The notes: generated by a model not told the origin, from the letters alone. 9,779 nt of DNA from an uncultured Collinsella sp. (GCA_900555585.1 USLT01000018.1:1-9779); one strand, 5' to 3'; counted from the stretch's first letter, positions 1 to 6,562 are shown. Program-made: numbers and translations.

Positions 1-392
1 TCGAGGACGGACCGCTGCGACAGGCTCTCGACGCTGACGGGCTCCCAGATGACGCCCGCCGCGCCCGTGCTCTTGAGCGCCTCGAGGTTCTTGCGCTCCT
101 GCTCGAGGTCGAGGTTGCTGTTGAGGACGAGGGGCGCGTAGCCGGCGTCCTGGGCGATGGCGAGGATGCCGTCGAGGGTGGAGTCGAGCGAGATGGGGGA
201 GCGGAAGACGACCCCGATGAGCCAGTCCTTGGTGGCGCGCGAGCGCGAGTAGGGCGTGTAGTGGTACTCGCGCACGATCTTGAGCACGCGCTCGCGCGTG
301 GCGGCGCTGATGCTGCTGTCCTTGTGGTTGATGACCTTCGAGACGGTCGAGGGGGAGACCCCGGCGAGTTTGGCGATATCGCTGATATCCAT
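1..392 (-). CDS. LacI-family transcriptional regulator (3' end cut off by window edge)
   Basis: Sequence-specific DNA-binding repressor of the LacI/GalR family, probably sensing a sugar or nucleoside-type effector. The 130 visible residues begin with a classic LacI helix-turn-helix (residues 2-22, with DIAKLAGVSPSTVSKVIN), followed by the start of the periplasmic-binding-protein-like effector domain (IGVVF at 59-63, then a Rossmann-like stretch). About 200 C-terminal residues, including most of the effector pocket, lie outside the window. The ATG at 392 is chosen because AGGAG (plus-strand 398-402) sits 5 nt upstream and the HTH starts right after it. The hinge region is unusual: after P47, where LacI members usually have N..AR.L, this protein has YSRSRAT, so Thr54 occupies the position of the DNA-intercalating leucine. 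It is divergently oriented to the transporter and catabolic genes, which suggests that it controls them. The family call is secure; the ligand is unknown. Confidence 0.95.
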   Translation of the reverse strand, partial: MDISDIAKLAGVSPSTVSKVINHKDSSISAATRERVLKIVREYHYTPYSRSRATKDWLIGVVFRSPISLDSTLDGILAIAQDAGYAPLVLNSNLDLEQERKNLEALKSTGAAGVIWEPVSVESLSQRSVL

Positions 393-495
393 CTGGGCTC
401 CTGCAAGGTACGGGGGTCTGTCTACGTGCGTCTATAGTAACCGACCTGGTGCTAAATCCGTTTACGGGCGAAGACCGACCGTTCGCCGACGGAAT

Positions 496-523
496 TTGAA
501 GAATGTAAGGACGGTGTTAATAT
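496..523 (+). promoter_or_regulatory. Candidate sigma-70-type promoter for the ECF/catabolic operon
   Basis: TTGAAG (496-501) as -35 and TAATAT (518-523) as -10 are separated by 16 nt, each matching the consensus at four of six positions. Transcription would begin near 530, placing the palindromic operator at about +12 to +31, a usual position for repression by road-block or by occlusion of the polymerase. The assignment rests on consensus matching and position only. Confidence 0.45.
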
Positions 524-541
524 TTGCCCAAGGAAAACGAA

Positions 542-561
542 TTAGGAAAATGTTTTCCTAA
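542..561. promoter_or_regulatory. Palindromic operator, probably for the adjacent LacI-family repressor
   Basis: Perfect inverted repeat with 9-bp arms TTAGGAAAA (542-550) and TTTTCCTAA (553-561) around a central TG. Length and symmetry match LacI/GalR operators, which are typically about 14-20 bp palindromes, although most of those have a central CG. A third copy of the half-site core, AGGAAAA at 531-537, lies 13 bp upstream as a direct repeat of 544-550. The site lies just downstream of the candidate promoter and upstream of the first operon gene, with the repressor gene divergent, so autoregulation plus operon control is the natural inference. Confidence 0.7.
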
Positions 562-613
562 CGAGAAACGTGCAGGTAGCACACCAAAAACAAAGGTCTG
601 AGAGGGGATTACC

Positions 614-1321
614 GTGTCGGAGAAGACCTCCTTTGTACAGAAGCTCAAAGATCAGTTCTCGACTAAGTCTCTCGTGCTCATTCCGATCGCGGTCGGCATC
701 AACCTCATCGGCGGAACGCTGTGCTCCATGCTCAAGCTGCCGCTGTTCCTCGATACCATCGGCACCCTCGTGGTCGCCTGCCTGGCGGGCCCCTGGGTCG
801 CGGCCCTCACCGGCCTTCTGACCAACCTCTTCCTGGCGATCGTCGCCAACCCGGTCAACTTCCCCTACGCCATCGTCAGCGTGCTCGTCGGCCTCACCGC
901 CGGCTACATGGCGCGCGCCGGCTTCTTCAACAAGAGGTCGGGCATCGTCGCCGTCTGGCTGGCCGTCACCCTGGTCAACGCGGTCTCCGCGGCCCTGATC
1001 ACCTCGTTCGTGTTCGGCGGCGCCACGGGCATCAACGGCACCTCCGTCATCACGGCGGCCTTCGTCGTCGCCCTGCAGGACGTCCTGCTCTCCGTCTTCT
1101 CCTCGGCGATCCTGGAGAACCTGCTCGATAAGGGCATCTCGGTGCTGATCGCCTACACCATCTGGCGCAAGATCCCCCGCCGCCTGGTCAGCCAGTACGC
1201 CATGGCCGGCATCGCCGACGGCGACGCCGCGACCGCGACCGCCGACGACGTCGAGGACGACTCCGACGACGACTTCGACATCGACGACGAGGACCTCGAC
1301 TTCGACGACGAGGACCTGTAG
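614..1321 (+). CDS. ECF transporter substrate-binding S component
   Basis: Integral membrane substrate-capture subunit of an energy-coupling factor (ECF) importer. The 235-residue product has about six hydrophobic segments (roughly residues 19-40, 46-70, 80-98, 108-135, 145-165 and 168-185). A conserved-looking PLFLDTIGT stretch at 43-51 is followed by a small-residue-rich GPWVAALTGLLTN, typical of ECF S proteins. The length of the membrane part (about 190 residues) is normal for the family. The GTG start at 614 is supported by GAGAGGGG at 600-607. The C-terminus is odd: residues 211-235 are acidic at 18 of 25 positions. Substrate specificity cannot be assigned; the downstream nucleoside hydrolase and ribokinase suggest a riboside, nucleoside or related compound. 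It is followed by a strong terminator before the rest of the ECF module. The S-component call is made on topology, motifs and linkage to EcfT/EcfA, and is fairly secure. Confidence 0.88.
   Translation: MSEKTSFVQKLKDQFSTKSLVLIPIAVGINLIGGTLCSMLKLPLFLDTIGTLVVACLAGPWVAALTGLLTNLFLAIVANPVNFPYAIVSVLVGLTAGYMARAGFFNKRSGIVAVWLAVTLVNAVSAALITSFVFGGATGINGTSVITAAFVVALQDVLLSVFSSAILENLLDKGISVLIAYTIWRKIPRRLVSQYAMAGIADGDAATATADDVEDDSDDDFDIDDEDLDFDDEDL
1271..1318 (+). repeat. Short tandem repeat encoding the acidic tail of the S component
   Basis: Two imperfect in-frame units, 1271-1297 (DFDIDDEDL) and 1298-1318 (DFDDEDL), differ mainly by a 6-nt insertion. They end immediately before the TAG stop. The preceding bases (about 1243-1270) are also GAC/GAG-rich. 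It looks like codon-level expansion in a disordered tail. Confidence 0.75.
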
Positions 1322-1345
1322 CCCTGTCCACAGCCACCCCCTTTC

Positions 1346-1379
1346 GCGGAGGGGCGATGAGCCCCTCCGCATTATTTTT
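1346..1379 (+). terminator. Strong intrinsic terminator between the S-component gene and ecfT
   Basis: A perfect 10-bp GC-rich stem (GCGGAGGGGC at 1346-1355, GCCCCTCCGC at 1361-1370) with a 5-nt loop GATGA is followed directly by ATTATTTTT (1371-1379). It lies 24 nt after the S-component stop codon and 35 nt before the ecfT start. A weaker 5-bp alternative hairpin (CCCCT 1338-1342 with AGGGG 1350-1354) would compete for the 5' arm. The downstream genes have no obvious promoter of their own in this gap, so partial read-through is likely. Confidence 0.88.
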
Positions 1380-1414
1380 GCCGATGCGTCATCAACAGGA
1401 GAAGGGAGAGCACA

Positions 1415-2215
1415 ATGTCACAGCGTCCCGTTGCCGATGAAACCGCCCGCGACGCCTGGCTCGTCGCCCTCAATCCAACGGCCAAGGTGGCGAGCGTGCT
1501 CGTGCTCGGCCTGGCGTCGATCGTGTTCCCGAGCCCCGTCCTCGGGGCGCTCATCGTCGTCGCGCTGTTCGCGCTCGCGGCCGCGATGGGGTACTTCAAG
1601 CCGTTCGCCAAGCTGATGGTCGGCTTCGGCGTCCCGGTCACCCTGATGCTCCTGCTCATCCAGGGCTGCTACAGCCCGCAGAACAAGACCGTCCTTTTGG
1701 ACCTCGGCTTCGCGAGCCTCGGTCTCGAGGGCACGCTGTACGCCCTCTCCACGGTCGTCACGCTCCTGACCTTCCTCGGCGGCTTCTACCTCATGAACCG
1801 CACGACCTATACCGGCGAGCTCGTCGCCGACCTCACCGAGCGCGGCCTACCTCCCAAGGCCGGCTACCTCGTGCTCGCGAGCCTGAACGTCGTCCCCCAG
1901 ATGAAGCGCCGCATGGCGACCATCCAGGAGGCCCAGGTCGCCCGCGGCCTGGATATGGGCGGCGACATCATCTCCCGCGTCCGCGCCACCGTGCCGCTGC
2001 TCGGCCCCGTGGTCATGTCCTCGCTCGCCGACGCCGAGGAGCGCTCGATGACGCTTGAGACCCATGGCTTCCATCTCAACGAGCGCGCCCACACCAGCTA
2101 CGTCGTCGTCCGCCACGCGCCGGCCGACAAGCCGCTGGTCATCGCGAGCGTCGTCGTCCTGGTACTTTCCGTCGCCGCCCGCATCGCGAGCGTGGCCGGC
2201 GTGCTGCCGCTGTAA
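1415..2215 (+). CDS. ecfT: ECF transporter transmembrane coupling subunit EcfT
   Basis: Membrane scaffold that links the S component to the two ATPases and transmits ATP-driven movement. The 266-residue product has hydrophobic segments near residues 24-60, 68-85, 105-128 and a final one at about 240-262. The cytoplasmic coupling region contains the first EcfT signature AQVARGLD (173-180), which is canonical. The second expected A-R-G motif is altered to T216-H217-G218 in ERSMTLETHGF, so the second coupling helix is divergent. Length is normal for EcfT (about 250-270). The ATG at 1415 has a purine-rich AGGAGAAGGGAGAG (1397-1410) ahead of it. It lies between the S gene and the two ATPase genes, consistent with a dedicated rather than shared ECF module. 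Confidence 0.92.
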   Translation: MSQRPVADETARDAWLVALNPTAKVASVLVLGLASIVFPSPVLGALIVVALFALAAAMGYFKPFAKLMVGFGVPVTLMLLLIQGCYSPQNKTVLLDLGFASLGLEGTLYALSTVVTLLTFLGGFYLMNRTTYTGELVADLTERGLPPKAGYLVLASLNVVPQMKRRMATIQEAQVARGLDMGGDIISRVRATVPLLGPVVMSSLADAEERSMTLETHGFHLNERAHTSYVVVRHAPADKPLVIASVVVLVLSVAARIASVAGVLPL

Positions 2216-2227
2216 GGGGGTTCGCTC

Positions 2228-3079
2228 GTGGATTCCATCATCAAGATCGAAGACTTCTCCTTCCGCTACCGCGATGCCAAGCGCTGCGCGGTGCGCCATC
2301 TGGACTTCGAGGTGCCCGAGGGCGGCTTCCTGTGCGTCGTCGGTCCCAACGGCTCGGGCAAGTCGACGCTGTGCAACGCGCTGGTGGGCCTGGTCCCGCA
2401 CCACTTCAACGGCAAGAGCCGCGGCAGCGTCCGCGTCCTCGGCCAGAAGGTGGCCGACCAGACGATCGCCCAGATCTCGTGCAACGTCGGCTTCGTGTTC
2501 CAGAACCCGTTCAACCAGCTCTCCTACACCGCCGGCACCGTGGCGGAGGAGCTGGCCTACGGCCTGGGCAACCACGGCGTCCCGCGTGACGAGATGGTCC
2601 GCCGCATCGAGCGGATCGCGGGCCCGCTCCACCTCGAGGGCCTGCTCGACCGCAACCCGCTGGAGCTCTCTGGCGGCCAGGTCCAGCGCGTCGCGCTGGG
2701 CTCCACGCTGATCATGAACCCCCGCGTCCTGGTGCTGGACGAGTGCACCACGCAGCTCGACCCGCTGGGCAGCGAGGAGATCTTCGACATCGTCAAGAAG
2801 CTCAACGAGGACGGCATGACCGTCGTCATGGTCGATCACGACATGGAGCGCGTCGCGCGCTGCGCCGACCACGTGCTCGTGCTCAGTCGCGGCAACCAGA
2901 TCGCGTTCGGCACCCCCGAGGAGGTCTTCAGCGACCCCGCCCTGGAGGAGCACGGCGTCGATATCCCCGATTACGTTCGCGTCTCGCGCGCCCTAAGCGA
3001 GGCGGGCCTCGCTGACGGCCCGGTGACCCTTACCGAGGGCGCCTGCGCGGAGCGCGTTGGAAAGGCGTTGGGACGATGA
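2228..3079 (+). CDS. ecfA1: ECF transporter ATPase subunit with complete catalytic motifs
   Basis: Cytoplasmic ABC ATPase that powers the ECF importer, pairing with the product of the next gene. The 283-residue protein has Walker A GPNGSGKST (39-47), a Q-loop in FVFQNPFNQL, a canonical signature LSGGQ (147-151), Walker B ending in D171-E172, and the switch histidine H204 in VDHDMERV. After the catalytic glutamate it reads CTTQLD in place of the common PTSGLD, a tolerated variation. A C-terminal extension of about 50 residues follows the ABC core, as is usual in EcfA proteins. The GTG start at 2228 is preceded by AAGGGGG (2214-2220) with 7-nt spacing and lies 12 nt after ecfT. The stop overlaps the next start (ATGA), implying translational coupling. 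The symbol reflects gene order; the A1/A2 assignment is arbitrary. Confidence 0.93.
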   Translation: MDSIIKIEDFSFRYRDAKRCAVRHLDFEVPEGGFLCVVGPNGSGKSTLCNALVGLVPHHFNGKSRGSVRVLGQKVADQTIAQISCNVGFVFQNPFNQLSYTAGTVAEELAYGLGNHGVPRDEMVRRIERIAGPLHLEGLLDRNPLELSGGQVQRVALGSTLIMNPRVLVLDECTTQLDPLGSEEIFDIVKKLNEDGMTVVMVDHDMERVARCADHVLVLSRGNQIAFGTPEEVFSDPALEEHGVDIPDYVRVSRALSEAGLADGPVTLTEGACAERVGKALGR

Positions 3080-3885
3080 AGATAGAGATCAAGGACCTGG
3101 TCCACGAGTACCTGCCGGGCATGCGCGCCCTGGACGGCGTGAACCTCACGCTGGACGGCACGGCCCCCGTCGCCATCATCGGCCAGAACGGCGCCGGCAA
3201 GACGACCCTCGTCAAGCACTTCGACGGCATCCTGCGCCCCACGTCCGGCCAGGTGCTGCTCGACGGCCACGACATCAACGAGCGCAGCTGCGCCCAGTGG
3301 TCCGCGCACGTGGGCTACGTGTTCCAGAACCCCGATAACCAGCTGTTCTTGGAGAGCGTGCGCCATGAGCTCGAGTTCGGCCCCCGCCAGCTCGGCGTGA
3401 GCGAGGCGGCGATCGCCAAGCGCGTCGAGCGCGTGGCGAAGCTCGTCGGCCTCTCCCGCAAGCTCGACGTGAATCCCGCCGACCTGACGCCCGCGGAGAA
3501 GAAGTTCTGCGCCATCGGCTCGGTTCTCACCATGAAGCCCGAGGTCGTCATCTTCGACGAGCCGACCTGCGGCCAGGACCTCGCCGGCAACGCGCGCCTC
3601 GAGCGCATCATCCGCGCGCTGCGCAAGTCCGGGCGCCTGTGCATCACCATCTCGCACGACGTCAAGTTCGTGTGCAAGTGCTTCGAGCGCGTCGTGGTCA
3701 TGTGCCACGGCAAGGTGCTCGTCGAGGGCTCGGTCGAGGAGGTCTTCTCCCAGCCCGAGCTGCTCAAGCAGTCCTACGTCATCCCCGCCCCCGTGACGCG
3801 CGTCGCGTCCGCGGCCGGCATGAATAAAGTCGTGTTCGATGTTGACTCCCTCATCGAGGGCGTCAAAGCAGAAAGGAGCTCATAG
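3076..3885 (+). CDS. ecfA2: ECF transporter ATPase subunit with degenerate signature motif
   Basis: Second ABC ATPase of the ECF module, 269 residues. It has Walker A GQNGAGKTT (36-44), a Q-loop in VFQNPDNQLF, Walker B ending D161-E162, and switch histidine H194 in ISHDVKFV. The signature motif is altered: where LSGGQ is expected it has LTPAE (137-141), followed by KKFCAIGSVL, which keeps the rest of the signature helix. In a head-to-tail dimer this leaves one composite site canonical (this Walker A/B with the partner's LSGGQ) and one degenerate (partner Walker A/B with LTPAE). The start codon overlaps the previous stop by 4 nt. The next gene starts immediately after this TAG. The ABC/ECF assignment is secure; the functional asymmetry is inferred. 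Confidence 0.92.
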   Translation: MKIEIKDLVHEYLPGMRALDGVNLTLDGTAPVAIIGQNGAGKTTLVKHFDGILRPTSGQVLLDGHDINERSCAQWSAHVGYVFQNPDNQLFLESVRHELEFGPRQLGVSEAAIAKRVERVAKLVGLSRKLDVNPADLTPAEKKFCAIGSVLTMKPEVVIFDEPTCGQDLAGNARLERIIRALRKSGRLCITISHDVKFVCKCFERVVVMCHGKVLVEGSVEEVFSQPELLKQSYVIPAPVTRVASAAGMNKVVFDVDSLIEGVKAERSS

Positions 3886-4587
3886 ATGAGCGACGTCATT
3901 GTTCAGATCTACGGTATCCGCACCGTCGAGGACGCCAGGATGGTCGTCGGCCACGGCGCCAAGCACATCGGTGTCTCCTACGGCCACATCAACCACACCC
4001 CCGGCCAGCTGAGCTGCGAGCAGGCCAAGGAGATCTTCGAGGGCGTGCAGCCCGAGGCCGTCCGCATCGGCCTCACCTGCTCGACCGACATCGATGAGAT
4101 CTCCGAGGACCTCCGCGCCGCCATGCCCGACGTCCTTCACCTCTCCGGCGACATCGACGGCATCTCCCCCGAGCAGGTCGCCGAGCTCAAGAGCCGCTTC
4201 CCCGGCCTCGAGATCATGCAGGCCATCCCCGTCCTCGCCGGCGTCCCCCTCGAGGACCAGCCCGTCATGGACTACGTCCGCGCCTACGAGCCCGTCTCCG
4301 ACTTCTTCCTGATCGACACCAAGGCCCCCACCGCCGGCGACATCGGCGCCACCGGCCTCACCCATGACCGCGCCATCGACGCCGCTATCGTCGCCGCGAC
4401 CGACGTCCGCTGCATCATCGCCGGCGGCCTGGACGAGCACAACGTCACCGAGGCCATCCACGAGACCAAGCCCTACGGCGTCGACTCCTACACCCACACC
4501 AACTACGACGACGAGCGCGCCAACACCCTGCACTGCAAGGACGAGGCCAAGGTCATCGCGTTCTGCGAGGCGGCCAGGAATGCCTAG
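3886..4587 (+). CDS. TrpF-like (phosphoribosylanthranilate isomerase-fold) protein of unknown reaction
   Basis: A 233-residue predicted (beta/alpha)8 barrel related to phosphoribosylanthranilate isomerase, which performs an Amadori rearrangement of a phosphoribosylamine. Family landmarks: QIYGI (7-11) at the KICGI strand, TPGQLS (38-43) at the SPR.VS loop, LIDT with D144 at the general-acid strand, GDIGATG at the GGTG loop, AGGLDEHNV (179-187) at the phosphate-binding AGGL.PENV, and GVDSYTHTN (198-206) in place of GVDVSSGVE. Key differences: the general-base cysteine is Tyr9, the SPR arginine is Gly40, and the final substrate loop is replaced. The acid Asp and part of the phosphate site are kept. 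No other tryptophan genes are nearby; neighbours are an ECF importer, PfkB kinase and nucleoside hydrolase. It is therefore unlikely to make tryptophan and may isomerise or bind another phosphosugar. AAAGGAG (3872-3878) supports the ATG. Confidence 0.8.
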   Translation: MSDVIVQIYGIRTVEDARMVVGHGAKHIGVSYGHINHTPGQLSCEQAKEIFEGVQPEAVRIGLTCSTDIDEISEDLRAAMPDVLHLSGDIDGISPEQVAELKSRFPGLEIMQAIPVLAGVPLEDQPVMDYVRAYEPVSDFFLIDTKAPTAGDIGATGLTHDRAIDAAIVAATDVRCIIAGGLDEHNVTEAIHETKPYGVDSYTHTNYDDERANTLHCKDEAKVIAFCEAARNA

Positions 4588-5533
4588 AGTCGTCGTCGCG
4601 GGTGACGCCAACGTCGATATCGTGGTCCAGTTCCCCCGCCTCGGCGCGGGCGAGAACGCCGCCACCATCTGGCCCAACCCCGAGGTCGTCGGCGGCGGAA
4701 CGTCTTCCAACACCGCCGCGGCCGCGGCCCGGCTCGGACTCGACGTCCTCTTCGTCGGAACGGTCGGAGACGACCCCTACGGCGCCTTCGCCTCCCGCGA
4801 CCTCGCCGAGCGCGGCGTCGACGTCTCCGGGCTCGTGTGCGACCGCGAGCTCAACACCGTCGGCGTGTTCGCCTTTGTCGACGAGGCGGGCGAGCGCTAC
4901 CTGTGGGGCTGGCCCCGCGAGAAGCAGTCCTTCAAGGTGATCGACGAGGACCGCGTCGACTTCGAGGCCCTGCGCTCCGCCGATTGGTTTCACTCCTCGG
5001 GCATGTCGCTGGTGTACGACACCTCCGCCCGCTCCACGATCACGCGCATGTACCGCGAGGCGCGCGAGGCCGGGGTCCCGACCTCGCTCGACTTGAACCT
5101 CCGCGTCGACGACGGTGTGCTAGACCCCGAGTTCGCGCGCGCCCTCGAGGCCGTCATGCCCTACGTGGACTACCTGCTCGGTTCCGGTCCGGAGGAGTTC
5201 GCCTACCTCGGCGAGGGCACCTGGCGCGAGAACGCCCGCGCGCTCGCCGTCGACGGCCGCGTCGTGGTCGTGCGCGACGGCGCCAACGGCTCGGTCGCCA
5301 TCAGCGGCACCGACGTCTTCGAGGCCCCGGCCTTCAAGGTCGAGGTCGAGGACACCATCGGCGCCGGCGACGTGTACAACGCCGGCTTCGTCGCCGCGCT
5401 GCTGGAGGGCGGCTCCCTCCAGGAGGCCCTCGAGAAGGGCAACGCGGTCTCGGGCTACGCCGTCGCCCGGCAGGGAGCCCGCAACACCCCCACGCCCGAG
5501 CAGCTCGCGGCGTTCATCGATTCATTCAACTAG
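4580..5533 (+). CDS. PfkB-family carbohydrate/nucleoside kinase
   Basis: ATP-dependent kinase of the ribokinase/PfkB superfamily, 317 residues, phosphorylating an unidentified sugar, nucleoside or related alcohol in the cytoplasm. It begins with the first strand VVVAGDANVDIVV, has the N-terminal PfkB signature region GGGTSSNTAAAAARLG (about 38-53), a nucleotide-binding stretch VVVVRDGANGS, and the C-terminal signature DTIGAGD with anion-hole GAGD at 261-264 and catalytic base D264. The ATG at 4580 is chosen although the frame is open further upstream: it overlaps the previous stop by 8 nt, has GAGG at 4567-4570, and places the start directly before the first PfkB beta strand. Unlike the second kinase at 8426 it lacks the GGKGxNQ ribokinase motif, so ribose is not the favoured substrate. 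A nucleoside or a modified sugar is possible. Confidence 0.9.
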   Translation: MPRVVVAGDANVDIVVQFPRLGAGENAATIWPNPEVVGGGTSSNTAAAAARLGLDVLFVGTVGDDPYGAFASRDLAERGVDVSGLVCDRELNTVGVFAFVDEAGERYLWGWPREKQSFKVIDEDRVDFEALRSADWFHSSGMSLVYDTSARSTITRMYREAREAGVPTSLDLNLRVDDGVLDPEFARALEAVMPYVDYLLGSGPEEFAYLGEGTWRENARALAVDGRVVVVRDGANGSVAISGTDVFEAPAFKVEVEDTIGAGDVYNAGFVAALLEGGSLQEALEKGNAVSGYAVARQGARNTPTPEQLAAFIDSFN

Positions 5534-5549
5534 CACGAAAGGCAGCACC

Positions 5550-6530
5550 ATGGAGAAGAAGAAGGTCATCCTCGACTGCGACCCCGGGCACGACGACGCG
5601 TTCGGCATCATGCTCGCCGTCCAGCACCTCGACGTCCTGGGCATCACCACGCTCGGCGGCAACTGCACGCTCGAGAACGTCACCCGCAACGCCATCAAGA
5701 CGCTCGAGGTCCTCGGCAAGGCCGACGAGATCGGCGTGTACCCCGGCCACAGCTGCCCGCTCGCCGTGCCGCTGGTGACCGCCCCGCAGTTCCACGGCGA
5801 GACCGGCCTCGACGGCCCGGTGCTCCCCGAGCCCACCCATGCCGCCCGCGACCAGCACGCCGTCGACTTCATCGTCGACACCGTCATGGCCAACGACGAC
5901 GTCACCATCATCGCCACCGGCCCGCTGACCAACATCGCCGCGGCCCTCAACCGCGAGCCGGCGATCGCCGAGCGCGTGAGCGAGATCTGCATCATGGGCG
6001 GTTCCGTGACCTTCGGCAACTGGACCCCCGCCGCGGAGTTCAACATCTTCGTCGACCCCGAGGCCGCCTACCGCGTCTTCAACTGCGGCGCCCACGTCAA
6101 GATGGCCGGCATCAACCTGACCCGCCAGTGCTGCATCGGCATCCCCCACATGGAGAAGTTCCGCGAGATCGGCACCAAGGCCGCTAACTTCGCCGCCGAC
6201 CTCACCGACTTCTTCATCCAGCAGGACATCGCTCTGGGCGAGCCCCCGATCGCGTGCATGCACGACGCCTGCGCCGTCGCGTGGATCATCGACCCGTCCC
6301 TGATCCTGGCCGCGCCCATGCACATCGACGTCGAGCTCAACGGCACCCTGACCCGCGGCATGACCGTCTGCGACTACCGCCACCTGCGCGGCGTCGACCC
6401 CAAGGTCGACATCGAGCGCGACCCGCAGATGACCCTGCGCGGCGAGGGCACCAACGCCGAGGGCGCGCTGGAGCTCGACTTCGACCGCTTCATGGACCTG
6501 CTGTACACCACGCTCGGGAACTACGCCTAA
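5550..6530 (+). CDS. Nucleoside hydrolase (inosine-uridine preferring-type family)
   Basis: Calcium-dependent N-ribohydrolase that cleaves a ribonucleoside to free base and ribose. The 326-residue product carries the family hallmark near the N-terminus, DCDPGHDDA (9-17), whose aspartates bind Ca2+ and the ribose hydroxyls. It also has TGPLTNIA, IMGGS, the ribose-contacting EFNIFVDPEAA (E163, N165, D169) and the C-terminal H238-D239-A. Length is normal. GAAAGG (5537-5542) lies 7 nt before the ATG, and the gene follows the PfkB kinase by 16 nt. It contains several extra cysteines (for example RQCC around the middle of the chain) of unknown relevance. Base specificity cannot be read. Purine, pyrimidine or a modified nucleoside are all possible; some members are reported to act in queuosine salvage. 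This gene anchors the riboside-catabolism interpretation of the operon. Confidence 0.95.
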   Translation: MEKKKVILDCDPGHDDAFGIMLAVQHLDVLGITTLGGNCTLENVTRNAIKTLEVLGKADEIGVYPGHSCPLAVPLVTAPQFHGETGLDGPVLPEPTHAARDQHAVDFIVDTVMANDDVTIIATGPLTNIAAALNREPAIAERVSEICIMGGSVTFGNWTPAAEFNIFVDPEAAYRVFNCGAHVKMAGINLTRQCCIGIPHMEKFREIGTKAANFAADLTDFFIQQDIALGEPPIACMHDACAVAWIIDPSLILAAPMHIDVELNGTLTRGMTVCDYRHLRGVDPKVDIERDPQMTLRGEGTNAEGALELDFDRFMDLLYTTLGNYA

Positions 6531-6562
6531 TGGTCCTCGCGCAGGGGCGTCCGGGAGGGGCG

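Larger units (their letters stand above)
393..613. promoter_or_regulatory. Divergent regulatory intergenic region between the repressor and the ECF operon
   Basis: This 221-bp stretch is much more AT-rich than the flanking genes and has no credible coding content. It holds the rightward promoter and the palindrome listed separately. It also holds a weaker inverted repeat with 6-bp arms GGCGAA (467-472) and TTCGCC (482-487), separated by 9 nt, which might be a second regulator site. On the minus strand a possible -10 hexamer TACTAT (plus-strand 434-439) could serve the repressor gene, but I see no good -35 for it. The rightward leader from about position 530 to the GTG at 614 would be roughly 84 nt long. 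Confidence 0.7.

Noticed and set aside
590..616. CTGAGAGGGGATTACC before the S-component start, recalling part of a TPP riboswitch
   Set aside because: Only a CTGAGA-like fragment is present; the rest of the conserved thiamine aptamer core and its stems are missing. The stretch is better explained as the ribosome binding site (GAGAGGGG) for the GTG at 614.
4364..4579. Upstream in-frame extension of the first PfkB kinase
   Set aside because: The extension is Ser/Thr/Pro-rich shadow sequence of the TrpF-like gene; the kinase fold begins at the ATG at 4580.
6254..6529. Upstream in-frame extension of the HAD phosphatase
   Set aside because: It overlaps the C-terminal coding region of the nucleoside hydrolase and reads as Arg/His/Pro-rich shadow sequence with no HAD homology.
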